NCBI GenBank assembly: GCA_934167825.1
Contig: CAKPLY010000006.1
Span: forward strand, 1-45,595
From: an uncultured Bacilli bacterium
Lineage (GTDB): Bacteria; Bacillota_I; Bacilli_A; RF39; UBA660
DNA length: 45,595 nucleotides
Direction: 5' to 3'
Below the pieces are notes generated by a model that was not told the DNA's origin, ran no database searches, and was given only the letters and a program-made list of their open reading frames with translations. Numbering within the stretch: position 1 is the stretch's first letter; each line of letters opens with the position of its first letter. Positions 15,811-23,725 of the stretch are shown here, piece after piece. The position numbers and the translations under genes are program-made.

Positions 15811-16790
15811 AATTCGTAGTCCTTATATAGTTTTAGGATTATGTCTTCGATGGATTCGTTATCGACATCGATATCTATGATGTTTGTTTTTGAGGATATT
15901 ATGTTTATGAATGATGATATGCTTATTTGGTTGGAATCTATTATGAAATTATAACTATCTTCTTGATTGGTTTGTTTTATTATTCCTTGTTCTTTTAGGG
16001 GAGGTATTTTATCATTTGTGTATACTTTTATTGTTTTGTAACTGCCGTACTTCTTTTTTAGGGCACTAAGTTTACCATCGTAAAGTTTTTTACCTTTTCC
16101 TATTAAGATTATTCTACTTGCAAGTGAGTCTATATCCATCATGTCGTGTGTTGTTAATATTACTGTGACTTTGTTTTCTTTGTTGATTTTTTTTATGAAT
16201 TCTCTTACTATTTTTTTGCTTATGGCATCTAGTCCAATTGTTGGCTCGTCTAGAAAGAGAATTTCAGGTTTGTGAAGAAGAGACGCTGCTATTTCGCACC
16301 TCATTTTTTCGCCGAGACTTAATGTTCGTACGGGTTTTTTTATTATTTCGTTAATTTTTAGCATGTCTATAAGTTGTGTTTTTGTTTTTTGATACTCTGT
16401 TTCATCTAGGTTGTATATGTCTTTTAGTAAATCAAAGGTGTCGATAGCGGGGATGTCGTAAGATAGTTGACTTTTTGCCCCAAAGACTACTCCTAATTTT
16501 TGAACATATTTTTTTCTATCTTTTGAAGGATTCTGGTTGTCTATGGTAATGGTGCCACTTGTTGGTGTTAAGATACCTGATAACATTTTGATTGTAGTTG
16601 ATTTTCCAGCACCATTTGGGCCAATATACCCTACTATTTCTCCTTTTTCAATTTCAAAAGAGATGTCGTCTACTGCATTTACTATTTTGTATTCTCTTTT
16701 AAAAAATGATTTTAAAGCAGCTTTTAGTCCAGAGTTTCTTTTTGCTACTTTAAAAGTTTTTGTAATGTGTTCTACTTTGATGTATGACAT
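15807..16790 (-). CDS. ABC transporter ATPase (COG4586-like)
   Basis: A 327-residue ATP-binding subunit that powers the two permeases downstream. Walker A GPNGAGKS lies near residues 57-64, the signature is LSLGEKMR and Walker B is ILFLDEPTIGLD, with the switch His in TTHDMMD. The longer N-terminus (KVAKRNSGLKAALKSFFKREYKIVNAV) is typical of COG4586 ATPases. The C-terminal ~90 residues form a regulatory domain. The start is the ATG after AAAGGAG; an ATG 21 bases upstream would place the ribosome site inside the gene. A hairpin attenuator lies in the leader. Confidence 0.88.
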   Translation of the reverse strand: MSYIKVEHITKTFKVAKRNSGLKAALKSFFKREYKIVNAVDDISFEIEKGEIVGYIGPNGAGKSTTIKMLSGILTPTSGTITIDNQNPSKDRKKYVQKLGVVFGAKSQLSYDIPAIDTFDLLKDIYNLDETEYQKTKTQLIDMLKINEIIKKPVRTLSLGEKMRCEIAASLLHKPEILFLDEPTIGLDAISKKIVREFIKKINKENKVTVILTTHDMMDIDSLASRIILIGKGKKLYDGKLSALKKKYGSYKTIKVYTNDKIPPLKEQGIIKQTNQEDSYNFIIDSNQISISSFINIISSKTNIIDIDVDNESIEDIILKLYKDYEL

Positions 16791-16814
16791 TTTTTCACTC
16801 CTTTCTAACAACGC

Positions 16815-16840
16815 AAAAAACCTACATATTTCTTATGTAG
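16815..16840 (-). terminator. Attenuator hairpin in the ABC (COG4586-like) operon leader
   Basis: CTACATA and TATGTAG form a 7-bp stem with a 5-base loop, followed by G and six U, 25 bases before the ATPase start codon. This is an intrinsic terminator placed between promoter and gene. Confidence 0.7.
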
Positions 16841-16886
16841 ATCTCCATCGGGTAAAAATTTCAAGTTTTTTCTTTGCAAACGTCAT
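16833..16886 (-). other. Possible 17-codon leader ORF ending in the attenuator
   Basis: ATG ACG TTT GCA AAG AAA AAA CTT ... CGA TGG AGA TCT ACA TAA encodes MTFAKKKLEIFTRWRST. The stop codon lies at the junction of the left arm and the loop of the terminator hairpin, the place expected for translation-coupled attenuation. There is no Shine-Dalgarno site, and the ATG is at the predicted transcription start, so it would have to be leaderless. Confidence 0.3.
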
Positions 16887-16890
16887 GTTA

Positions 16891-16919
16891 AATATATAAT
16901 ATATTGTGAAGGTTGTCAA
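16891..16919 (-). promoter_or_regulatory. Promoter of the COG4586-like ABC operon
   Basis: TTGACA, 17-bp spacer, TATATT on the minus strand. Transcription would start near 16884. Confidence 0.75.
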
Positions 16920-17278
16920 GTGATTTGGGAAAGTTTTTAGATTTTTATTGATTTTTAGTTTTTATTTGAGATTTTTTTATGTTTTTGAATGATTTAGTTT
17001 TTAAATGTCGAGTTGTTGATTGTTGGTTATCCCATTTTTGGCGATATTTTGTTTTTTAAGATTTAAAACTTTTTTGTTATTTTAGTGTTTTTTGGATGAT
17101 AATTTGGGTTTTTATTATAGATTTTAGAGTTGTTTTTTTAGAAGTTTTTTTTACTTGAAACATTAATGCTTTTAGATAAAATATTTTTGGAAGTCAATTA
17201 TTTAAAATGAGAAAAGCATTCATAGATAGACGAATACTTTTTTGATATTGAATACTTTTTTAGGAATAGAAATTTGTT
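16920..17278. other. Gene-free AT-rich stretch
   Basis: I see no credible coding frame on either strand. The plus strand is strikingly T-rich (the minus strand A-rich). GAATACTTTTTT occurs twice within 30 bases near 17230-17265. ATGCTTTT and AAAAGCAT near 17168 and 17210 could pair across a 40-base loop. A terminator for the HEPN-motif gene is expected here but no compact one is visible. Confidence 0.5.
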
Positions 17279-18973
17279 TTATATTGTTTTAATTAGTTTT
17301 TGCGTGCTAGGAATGTTAGATGATTGTTTTATGCTATTTAAGTAGTCATTTATTATTAGACTATTTGCATCTATTAGATTTATAAATTCCAGAACATTTA
17401 CTGTGCACGAGAAAGTTAATTTGTTGTCTTCTTCACCATATATGTCATCGAATGTTATTGTAGAATCTTTAAAACTAGTTTTGATATTTATTTTGTAATT
17501 TCCGTGTGCAATGGAATTTCTAATACCATTTACGATTCTTTCATTATATAGTGATTTGGCATTTCGGGTTACATAGATTTTGTAATCTTTTAGTTCGTTT
17601 AATTTCTCTTTGTATTCATTTAACAACGTTTGCTTGTCGCTGAGTAGTTTGTTTATGTTATTTTGTAGTATTGTTACTGCTTGAGGATTGTTTTTTATTT
17701 TTGTTAGGTTACTATATTTAGTATTAATTGACGCGTTTATTTTTTCTATGTTTTTTTGGATGTTTTTTGCATCATCATCTAGTCTATTTATTTTATTTTC
17801 TATATTTTCTGTTATATTTGTATAAGTTACATTTATTTTTGAAAGGTCTAATTTACTATAATCTAGGGATGCTGTCTTATCAGTTTTATTTGTGTAGATG
17901 CTATCTAGTCCATATGAGAATAATACGTTAAACATTGATATTCCAGATGATACTAATTCTTGTAATCCTATCATGGTAATATTACTATATTTTTCTTGGA
18001 TGTAAGAAAATATTTTGTCTTTATCTACACTATTTGTTTTTTTAATGCTTTCAAGTAAAATTAAATTACACAAGTTACTTGTTAATGGTATTTCGTTGTT
18101 GTTACAATGGACATCTTCTTTTACATATCGTGATACTTCATTTGCAATTACGTTTGTTTGATTTTGATAATTAGATTCATTTGTTGTGTTTTGTAGATAT
18201 ATCACTAGTTTTGATATGTCTTTATCTTTTAATGATGTAAGGGTGTAATCTAGAATGTAGTTATCTTTTACAATACAAGAATAGTTGTGTAGTACCTTTA
18301 TATCGTTTGTTTGTCTATAAGTATTTAGGATACACTCTAGTTGTTGATATTCCTTTTCGGTAAGTGGTTTATTATCTTTCCTTTTGAAATTTATTGTGCA
18401 TATTTTAAAATGTTTTAGTAGACCTTTTAGTTCACTTGTTGATGATATTATTTTCGTTCTTGTTGAATTTAACTTTTCGTTATAAATTATTTTTCTATTA
18501 ATATTGGTATTAAAGTTTAGATAGTTTTTGAAACTTGATATTACAAATTTTGTTAGTTTATCTATATTTAATTTTATTATTGTATTATCGTGGTATATTA
18601 ATACTTTGTTATTTTGTAGGTCAATACTGTAATTTCCGTGTCCTAGTTTATTTCTTATTGTTATATATAGTTCTTCTTTGGTACTGAATGTGTAATTGTC
18701 AACTTGATAACCTACTTTTGTCTTTTTAGCAATATATGTTACTGTGTTTTCTAGGACATTTGAATCAATCTTAGGTGAAGTTTTGTCTACGAGAGATTCT
18801 TTTATTGATAGAAAAATGTTACTTATAAATGCGACTTTTGATATTTTGATGTAATCGTCATTTTTTATGTAATTACTATATATAGGATTATTAAATATTA
18901 GTCCTTGAAGAAACAAGTTGTAGCTTTTTACTCCCAAATAGTAGTTTATTATATTGTTTATTTTGTCATTATT
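17279..18973 (-). CDS. Protein with two HEPN-type R-x4-H motifs (564 aa), possible RNase
   Basis: Two motifs of the HEPN RNase kind are visible: RNKLGHGNY (Arg107-His112) and RNSIAHGNY (Arg485-His490). Each is R-N-x3-H followed by GNY and lies in a helix near one end of the protein. Between them are a Cys-poor alpha/beta stretch and a predicted coiled coil at about 390-460. HEPN RNases act in defence, toxin-antitoxin and abortive infection systems. Two-motif proteins such as Cas13 exist, but this is half the size of most and no CRISPR array is present. The start is the ATG with AAGAAGGGG upstream; an earlier in-frame ATG lies in the promoter. It is a single-gene unit. Substrate and role are unknown. 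Confidence 0.6.
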   Translation of the reverse strand, partial: NNDKINNIINYYLGVKSYNLFLQGLIFNNPIYSNYIKNDDYIKISKVAFISNIFLSIKESLVDKTSPKIDSNVLENTVTYIAKKTKVGYQVDNYTFSTKEELYITIRNKLGHGNYSIDLQNNKVLIYHDNTIIKLNIDKLTKFVISSFKNYLNFNTNINRKIIYNEKLNSTRTKIISSTSELKGLLKHFKICTINFKRKDNKPLTEKEYQQLECILNTYRQTNDIKVLHNYSCIVKDNYILDYTLTSLKDKDISKLVIYLQNTTNESNYQNQTNVIANEVSRYVKEDVHCNNNEIPLTSNLCNLILLESIKKTNSVDKDKIFSYIQEKYSNITMIGLQELVSSGISMFNVLFSYGLDSIYTNKTDKTASLDYSKLDLSKINVTYTNITENIENKINRLDDDAKNIQKNIEKINASINTKYSNLTKIKNNPQAVTILQNNINKLLSDKQTLLNEYKEKLNELKDYKIYVTRNAKSLYNERIVNGIRNSIAHGNYKINIKTSFKDSTITFDDIYGEEDNKLTFSCTVNVLEFINLIDANSLIINDYLNSIKQSSNIPSTQKLIKTI

Positions 18974-19005
18974 CATAGTTATCCCCTTCTTTTTACAAGG
19001 GTAAT

Positions 19006-19034
19006 ATGATACCATAAAAGCATTTAAATTGCAA
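19006..19034 (-). promoter_or_regulatory. Promoter of the HEPN-motif gene
   Basis: TTGCAA, 17-bp spacer, TATCAT on the minus strand; the transcript start would be near 19000. It excludes the in-frame ATG at 19015 as a start codon. Confidence 0.75.
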
Positions 19035-19053
19035 GAAAAAATAAATAGTTGTT

Positions 19054-19076
19054 AAAAAAGCGCCTTGGTAAAGCGC
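19054..19076 (-). terminator. Terminator after the signal peptidase gene
   Basis: GCGCTTT and AAGGCGC form a 7-bp stem with a three-base loop, followed by six T on the minus strand. Confidence 0.85.
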
Positions 19077-19089
19077 CATTTTGTTATTT

Positions 19090-19629
19090 CTATTTTATTA
19101 TTCCTATTTTGTTTAAGGGATAGAATCTAAATACTGCTTTTCCTATGATGTCTTCTTTTTTTATTAGTCCTATACTCCTACTATCTTTGGAAATGCCACG
19201 ATTGTCTCCTAAAACAAGGTAGTAATTATCTGGAATTGTGTTTTCGCTACAGTTAATTTCATTTGTTGTTTGTTTTAAGCATACATCAAGTAAATCAAAA
19301 TCTTTTGTTTTTGCATAATCATATGTTTCTTCGACATAGTTGTTATTTATATATAATTTATTATCTTTATACTCTACATATTCTCCGGGAAGTCCTATTA
19401 CTCTTTTTATTATTTCTTCGTCTTGCATGTTTATTACTACTATATCAAATCTTTTTATGCCGTTTAGTTTGTAAGATATTTTGCTTAATAATAAAACTTC
19501 TTTATCCTTAAGATTTGGATACATTGAATCTCCTACTACGGTTACTGGGGTTATAATATAGGTTCTTATTATTATTACTACTAAAAGTATTATTATATAT
19601 GGTATTAATTCTTTGATTATTTTGTTCAT
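19090..19629 (-). CDS. lepB: Signal peptidase I
   Basis: A membrane serine protease that cleaves signal peptides of secreted proteins. One N-terminal membrane segment (about 8-26) is followed by the catalytic Ser in GDSMYPNL (Ser35) and the catalytic Lys in IIKRVIGLPGE (Lys75). The GDNRGISKDSRSIGLI box near the C-terminus completes the family signature. At 179 residues with a Lys general base it is of the prokaryotic SipS type, not the SipW type. The surface proteins at the left edge of the window would be plausible substrates if their hydrophobic segments are cleaved. Confidence 0.95.
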   Translation of the reverse strand: MNKIIKELIPYIIILLVVIIIRTYIITPVTVVGDSMYPNLKDKEVLLLSKISYKLNGIKRFDIVVINMQDEEIIKRVIGLPGEYVEYKDNKLYINNNYVEETYDYAKTKDFDLLDVCLKQTTNEINCSENTIPDNYYLVLGDNRGISKDSRSIGLIKKEDIIGKAVFRFYPLNKIGIIK

Positions 19630-19656
19630 ATGTATCCTTCTTTCTTTATAATTATA

Positions 19657-20070
19657 TCACTTTAATGTAAAGAAAGCAAACATTATTATGGATATAATTA
19701 TTCCTAATATGGAACCTAATATTACTTCTTTAAGGGTATGCCCTATTTCTTCTTTTAGATTGTAAGTTTTATCTATTTGATTTAATATTTTGGCATGCTT
19801 TCCTACTTCATATCTTATTCCTATGGCATCATATAGTGTTATTAGAGTGAATGTTAGGCTTATTGCAAAATATGTGGATGTTATACCATAATCAAGAAAT
19901 ATTAAGGTTGTTAATGATACTGTAAAACTGCTGTGAGTACTTGGCACACCTCCCATACCGTTATATAATCTTTTTATGCTTACTTTTTTATTTTTTATTT
20001 TCTCTATAGTATATTTTATTATTTGAGATATAATTAAACTTATTAGCGATGTTATTATATATTTATTCAT
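19657..20070 (-). CDS. Divergent PAP2-family membrane protein (YuiD/DUF212)
   Basis: A 137-residue membrane protein with three or four hydrophobic segments. Characteristic motifs are GGVPSTHSSF, YDAIGIRYEVGKHA and GHTLKEVILGSILG, which align with the divergent PAP2 family (DUF212). It lacks the complete classical PAP2 phosphatase triad, so its enzyme activity is uncertain; a lipid-phosphate role at the membrane is inferred. It lies 27 bases upstream of lepB and downstream of recO on the same strand. Confidence 0.88.
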   Translation of the reverse strand: MNKYIITSLISLIISQIIKYTIEKIKNKKVSIKRLYNGMGGVPSTHSSFTVSLTTLIFLDYGITSTYFAISLTFTLITLYDAIGIRYEVGKHAKILNQIDKTYNLKEEIGHTLKEVILGSILGIIISIIMFAFFTLK

Positions 20071-20115
20071 AAATTACCTCTTTATATATTGTATTGCTTA
20101 GATAATAAAAAGAAA

Positions 20116-20847
20116 CTAAATTTTACTTAAGTTTCTTAGAAATGTTTTAGTTTTTAAATATAGTCCTGAATATCTATCATAATAATCATCAATAAAATCA
20201 TTTATTTCTTTTTTTATGTTTTCACTTATTTCTATCTTGTCAATTTTTGATATATCTACATAGTAGAACATTCTTATTAACTTTAGTGTTTTTGGATGTA
20301 ATATTTTTTCATTTTTTACGCAATCATTACATAGAAGTCCGCCTTTATAACTTGATATTGTAACAATGCTATCTTTTTTACCGCAAGAAACGCATTCATC
20401 AATTACTGGTCTTATTCCTAAGAAGTCTAGTAATTTTAATTCTAGAATATTTGTTATTACTATGTAGTCAATGTTTTCATTAATTTTTTTTAAACTTGAT
20501 ATATATAAATCATATATTTTTATGTTATTTTCATGTTTAAATACTTGAGTTACTAAATCTGTTATGTACATAGCATATGATATTTTATCAATATCTTTTC
20601 TTATGTTTTTAAAATTATCTATAACATTTACTTCCATTAATGTGGAAGGACCATTTTCTTTATAGTTTACTATAAATATAGCATATGTAAGTTTTGTAGT
20701 TAATCCTGAGAAATTACTTTTAAGTCTTTTACTTCCTCTTGCTATTACTCCAATTATTCCATATTCTTTAGTGTATATATTTAGTATTTTACTACTTTCT
20801 TTATAATCTACTTCACTTACTATTATTCCTTCTATTTTTTTTAACAT
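20116..20847 (-). CDS. recO: DNA repair protein RecO
   Basis: RecO anneals single-stranded DNA and helps load RecA together with RecR in gap repair. The N-terminal OB fold is visible (EGIIVSEVDYKESSKILNIY ..., then GVIARGSKR), followed by a helical region and a zinc-ribbon-like cluster (ECVSCGKK ... LLCNDC). Length (243) and gene order era-yqzL-recO are typical for Bacillota. Spacing from the 26-codon yqzL gene is 9 bases, with AAGGAAG as ribosome site. Confidence 0.93.
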   Translation of the reverse strand: MLKKIEGIIVSEVDYKESSKILNIYTKEYGIIGVIARGSKRLKSNFSGLTTKLTYAIFIVNYKENGPSTLMEVNVIDNFKNIRKDIDKISYAMYITDLVTQVFKHENNIKIYDLYISSLKKINENIDYIVITNILELKLLDFLGIRPVIDECVSCGKKDSIVTISSYKGGLLCNDCVKNEKILHPKTLKLIRMFYYVDISKIDKIEISENIKKEINDFIDDYYDRYSGLYLKTKTFLRNLSKI

Positions 20848-20856
20848 ATTACTTCC

Positions 20857-20937
20857 TTATTTTGTTCTTTTATATTCTAAATAATATTTTATTTTACCAG
20901 TTTCTTTAAATAGTTCCCATGCTTCTTCTTTTGTCAT
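20857..20937 (-). CDS. yqzL: YqzL-like small protein (26 aa)
   Basis: The frame starts with AAAGGTGG upstream and reads MTKEEAWELFKETGKIKYYL, then EYKRTK and stop. The W-x-LFKETG-x-I-x-YL-x-YK pattern is that of YqzL, a small Bacillota protein whose gene lies between era and recO, as here. It is shorter than the ~47-residue B. subtilis protein and easily missed by gene finders. Function is unknown. A TATAAT box lies just upstream inside CACTAT-A-ATAGTG. Confidence 0.8.
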   Translation of the reverse strand: MTKEEAWELFKETGKIKYYLEYKRTK

Positions 20938-20993
20938 ATTTATTTCCACCTTTCACTATTATAGTGTGGTAAATTTTAAAATTATATTCACTT

Positions 20994-21881
20994 TTATTTA
21001 AAATAATCATTATATCCTAAATCTGTTAAAATTTTATCTTTGTCTTTCCACTTTGGAATTACTTTTACATATAATTCTAAGTACACTTTTTTGTTTAGTA
21101 AATTTTCTATATCGTATCTTGCTCTTGTTCCTATTTCTTTTAGTTTTTGACCGTTTTTACCTATTATTATTCCTTTTAGGTTGTCTCTATCTACAATTAT
21201 TAAAACTCTTATATTTACTGCATTGTTTTTGTAGTTTATTTCTTCAGTAACACATGTAACAGAGTGCGGCACCTCTTCGTATGTTAATTCAAGTATTTTT
21301 TCTCTTACTAATTCGCTTATTAGAAATTCTTTTGAACTACTTGTAATCGTGTTATCATCAAAATACTTTATTTCATCTGGTAGATATTTTTTTAGTGTGT
21401 CTATAAGATGCGATACATTATTGTTTTTCAATGCAGATAAAGGTACTATTTCGCTGAAATCATATAACTCTTTATATTCTTCAATTTTTGGCAAAAGTAA
21501 TTCTTTCTTGATTTTGTCTATTTTATTTAATACAAGTATTACTGGTACTTTTACTTCACTTAAAGAATCTATTATGAACTTATCACCAGGTCCTAATTTT
21601 TCTGTCGCATCTGTAATAAATAAGATTACATCAACATCATTTATTGTTAGGTATGCTTCTTTATTTAAAATCTTACCTAGTTTACTTTTAGCTTTATGAA
21701 TTCCTGGAGTATCTACAAATACTATTTGGGTATCTTCTTCATTATAGATTCCTTGGATTATATTTCTTGTTGTTTGGGATTTTTCACTTATTATTGATAT
21801 TTTTTTACCTATTATGCTATTTATTAGTGTACTTTTTCCAACGTTAGGGCGTCCTACTAGTCCTACAAAACCACTTTTCAT
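20994..21881 (-). CDS. era: GTPase Era
   Basis: Era binds 16S rRNA and supports 30S subunit assembly. The G domain shows GRPNVGKST (G1), FVDTPGIHK (G3) and NKID (G4). The C-terminal KH domain has GIIIGKNGQKLKEIG. At 295 residues it has the normal family length. It follows cdd by 8 bases with AGGTGATAAT before ATG, within the ybeY-dgkA-cdd-era block common in Bacillota. Confidence 0.97.
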   Translation of the reverse strand: MKSGFVGLVGRPNVGKSTLINSIIGKKISIISEKSQTTRNIIQGIYNEEDTQIVFVDTPGIHKAKSKLGKILNKEAYLTINDVDVILFITDATEKLGPGDKFIIDSLSEVKVPVILVLNKIDKIKKELLLPKIEEYKELYDFSEIVPLSALKNNNVSHLIDTLKKYLPDEIKYFDDNTITSSSKEFLISELVREKILELTYEEVPHSVTCVTEEINYKNNAVNIRVLIIVDRDNLKGIIIGKNGQKLKEIGTRARYDIENLLNKKVYLELYVKVIPKWKDKDKILTDLGYNDYFK

Positions 21882-21889
21882 ATTATCAC

Positions 21890-22273
21890 CTATAAATCAC
21901 TTTCATCAAATGGATAAGGACAAAGTTCTTTTACTGTTAATTCTTTTGCATTTCCTTCTTTATCCATTAATATTACTTTAGCATCCTTATCAAAGAATTC
22001 TGTGATTACTTGACGACATATAAAGCAACAACTACTTATTTTTTTACCACTTGTCATTATGTATAATTTACCAAAATCTTCTTTTTTATAACCTTTAGTT
22101 ATAGCAGTCGTTATGGCATTTCTTTCTGCACATATTGTTGCTCCATAACTTGCATTTTCTACATTTACTCCGCTTACTTTACTACCATCTTTCATTTCTA
22201 TTATAGCAGAAACATGAAATTTCGAGTATGGGGCATACGATTTATCTAATAAACTTAATAATTCTTCTTTCAT
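21890..22273 (-). CDS. cdd: Cytidine deaminase
   Basis: A zinc enzyme of pyrimidine salvage that converts cytidine and deoxycytidine to the uridine forms. The motif TICAERNAI gives the zinc ligand Cys48 and catalytic Glu50; CCFICRQ supplies Cys83 and Cys86. Three Cys ligands indicate the homotetrameric type found in Bacillus. The substrate-binding residues NVENASYG are present. The gene is part of the ybeY-dgkA-cdd-era cluster. Confidence 0.95.
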   Translation of the reverse strand: MKEELLSLLDKSYAPYSKFHVSAIIEMKDGSKVSGVNVENASYGATICAERNAITTAITKGYKKEDFGKLYIMTSGKKISSCCFICRQVITEFFDKDAKVILMDKEGNAKELTVKELCPYPFDESDL

Positions 22274-22285
22274 AAATTTTCTCCT

Positions 22286-22669
22286 TTATTTTAGTAATAC
22301 TATTATTTTGGGTACAAATATTACTGCACCAATAATTGCGGAGAATATGCACATTACAAGCACTGCTCCTCCTGCAACATCTTTTACTACTTTAGCGGTT
22401 TCATTATATTCTTTTGTATATAAATCCACTGTTTTTTCTAGTGCTGTATTAAGTAGTTCACAAACAAGTACGAAATTAATAAGTAATAATACTATTACCC
22501 ATTCAATAATACTTACATGAAGTACTATACAAAGGATAGATGCAATTATTCCTATTATTATTTCTCTTTTGAAGTTGTTTTCATGAATAATTGTGTAACT
22601 TATTCCTTCTAGACAATTTATAAGGCTATCCCAAAATGTTCTTTTTTTACCTTTTGATTTCATATTCAT
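22286..22669 (-). CDS. dgkA: Undecaprenol/diacylglycerol kinase (DgkA family)
   Basis: A small membrane kinase of 127 residues with three hydrophobic segments. The active-site motif CELLNTALEKTVDLYT and the upstream N-terminal HENNFKRE are diagnostic. In Gram-positive bacteria this family phosphorylates mainly undecaprenol, which together with UppP in this window feeds the cell-wall lipid carrier pool. It overlaps the ybeY gene by 23 bases, with AGGAGG as ribosome site inside the ybeY end. Confidence 0.93.
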   Translation of the reverse strand: MNMKSKGKKRTFWDSLINCLEGISYTIIHENNFKREIIIGIIASILCIVLHVSIIEWVIVLLLINFVLVCELLNTALEKTVDLYTKEYNETAKVVKDVAGGAVLVMCIFSAIIGAVIFVPKIIVLLK

Positions 22670-23087
22670 TTAATAAATCCTCCTGAAGGGAAAACATTAC
22701 CTTTTCGTCTTCTTCTTCCATATGGTCATAACCTAGTAAATGAAGTAATCCGTGAGTTGCTAAAAAACACATTTCTCTCAATACTGGATGTTCATATATA
22801 TTTGCTTGTTCTATCATTTTTTCAACACATATATATATGTCTCCAAGTAATCTAAAGTCTTGGTATTCAAAATCTTTATTGTCTTCTAGAGCAAAACTTA
22901 TTACATCTGTTACTCTATCTACTCCTCTGTATTCTTTATTTAAATTATGTATGTAAGTACTATCTACAAATATTATGTTAAATATTGCTTTTTCTAGTGA
23001 TAATTTTTTTACTACAAAATTTATGTAGTTATTTAGCGTTGTTAAATTTTCTATATCATTATTAGTATTATTTATTATTTCAAACAT
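22647..23087 (-). CDS. ybeY: Endoribonuclease YbeY
   Basis: A zinc-dependent RNase needed for 16S rRNA 3'-end maturation and ribosome quality control. The metal site HGLLHLLGYDH (His112, His116, His122) is complete, and VTDVISFAL is the second conserved segment. I start at the ATG following AAAGGAG; an ATG 18 bases upstream would include the ribosome site. It overlaps dgkA downstream, and its ribosome site sits at the end of the VanZ-like gene. Confidence 0.95.
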   Translation of the reverse strand: MFEIINNTNNDIENLTTLNNYINFVVKKLSLEKAIFNIIFVDSTYIHNLNKEYRGVDRVTDVISFALEDNKDFEYQDFRLLGDIYICVEKMIEQANIYEHPVLREMCFLATHGLLHLLGYDHMEEEDEKVMFSLQEDLLNEYEIKR

Positions 23088-23098
23088 TTTATTCTCCT

Positions 23099-23713
23099 TT
23101 ACCAAATGAATACATTTAGATTAAATGAATATATTATTAGAAGTACTATTATTATAATTATTACTATATTTAGAAATAGATCACTTTTTAGGAAATTTGG
23201 TAATCTTTTCTTTATGGCATCTAACCCTATATAAAGTAAAAATCCTAATATTCCTCCTATAACATTTAATATTATATCATCTATATCAAATACTCTTCCT
23301 ATGTAATATTGTACTATTTCTATTGTACAAGAAGTTATTAATGTTAATATAAGCGGCGTACTTATTCTTCTTGCTTTTAGATAGTATGAACTAAAAAATC
23401 CAAATGGAATAAATAAAAGTATATTTCCTATTATGTTCTTTATAAACTTTGCACTACCTATGCTATACCTAAATATTTCTTTGAATGGTACAAAGTTATT
23501 TGTTCCATAGTTTACATCTTGAAAAGTTACTACATGGTATAAACATAATATATAAACAATAAATATTAATCCAAATAACTCTTTGTGTATCACAAACTTT
23601 TTGTTTGCATTTATTAAATAAGCAATTCTTAGTGATGCTACTATTACAGTAATAATTAATACCATAGGCCATACTTCTGGCATAATATCATTGATTAAAT
23701 TTTTAACTATCAT
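23099..23713 (-). CDS. VanZ-family membrane protein
   Basis: About 204 residues with five hydrophobic segments. The VanZ-like signature is clear: NNFVPFKEI, then NIIGNILLFIPFGF, then CTIEIVQYYIGRVFDIDDII followed by NVIGGILG. VanZ itself gives low-level teicoplanin resistance, but most family members have no known function and this is not evidence of resistance. The start is placed at the ATG with AGGGAGTG upstream rather than the GTG nine bases earlier. It follows the ABC permease gene directly. Confidence 0.88.
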   Translation of the reverse strand: MIVKNLINDIMPEVWPMVLIITVIVASLRIAYLINANKKFVIHKELFGLIFIVYILCLYHVVTFQDVNYGTNNFVPFKEIFRYSIGSAKFIKNIIGNILLFIPFGFFSSYYLKARRISTPLILTLITSCTIEIVQYYIGRVFDIDDIILNVIGGILGFLLYIGLDAIKKRLPNFLKSDLFLNIVIIIIIVLLIIYSFNLNVFIW

Positions 23714-23725
23714 TATTGTCACTCC

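Noticed and set aside
17279..18973. Calling the two-HEPN-motif protein a Cas13
   Set aside because: It is far too short for most Cas13 proteins, no CRISPR array is in the window, and only the short motifs match.
23099..23713. Glycopeptide resistance from the VanZ-like gene
   Set aside because: No vanA/H/X genes are nearby; VanZ-family proteins are widespread and mostly unrelated to resistance.
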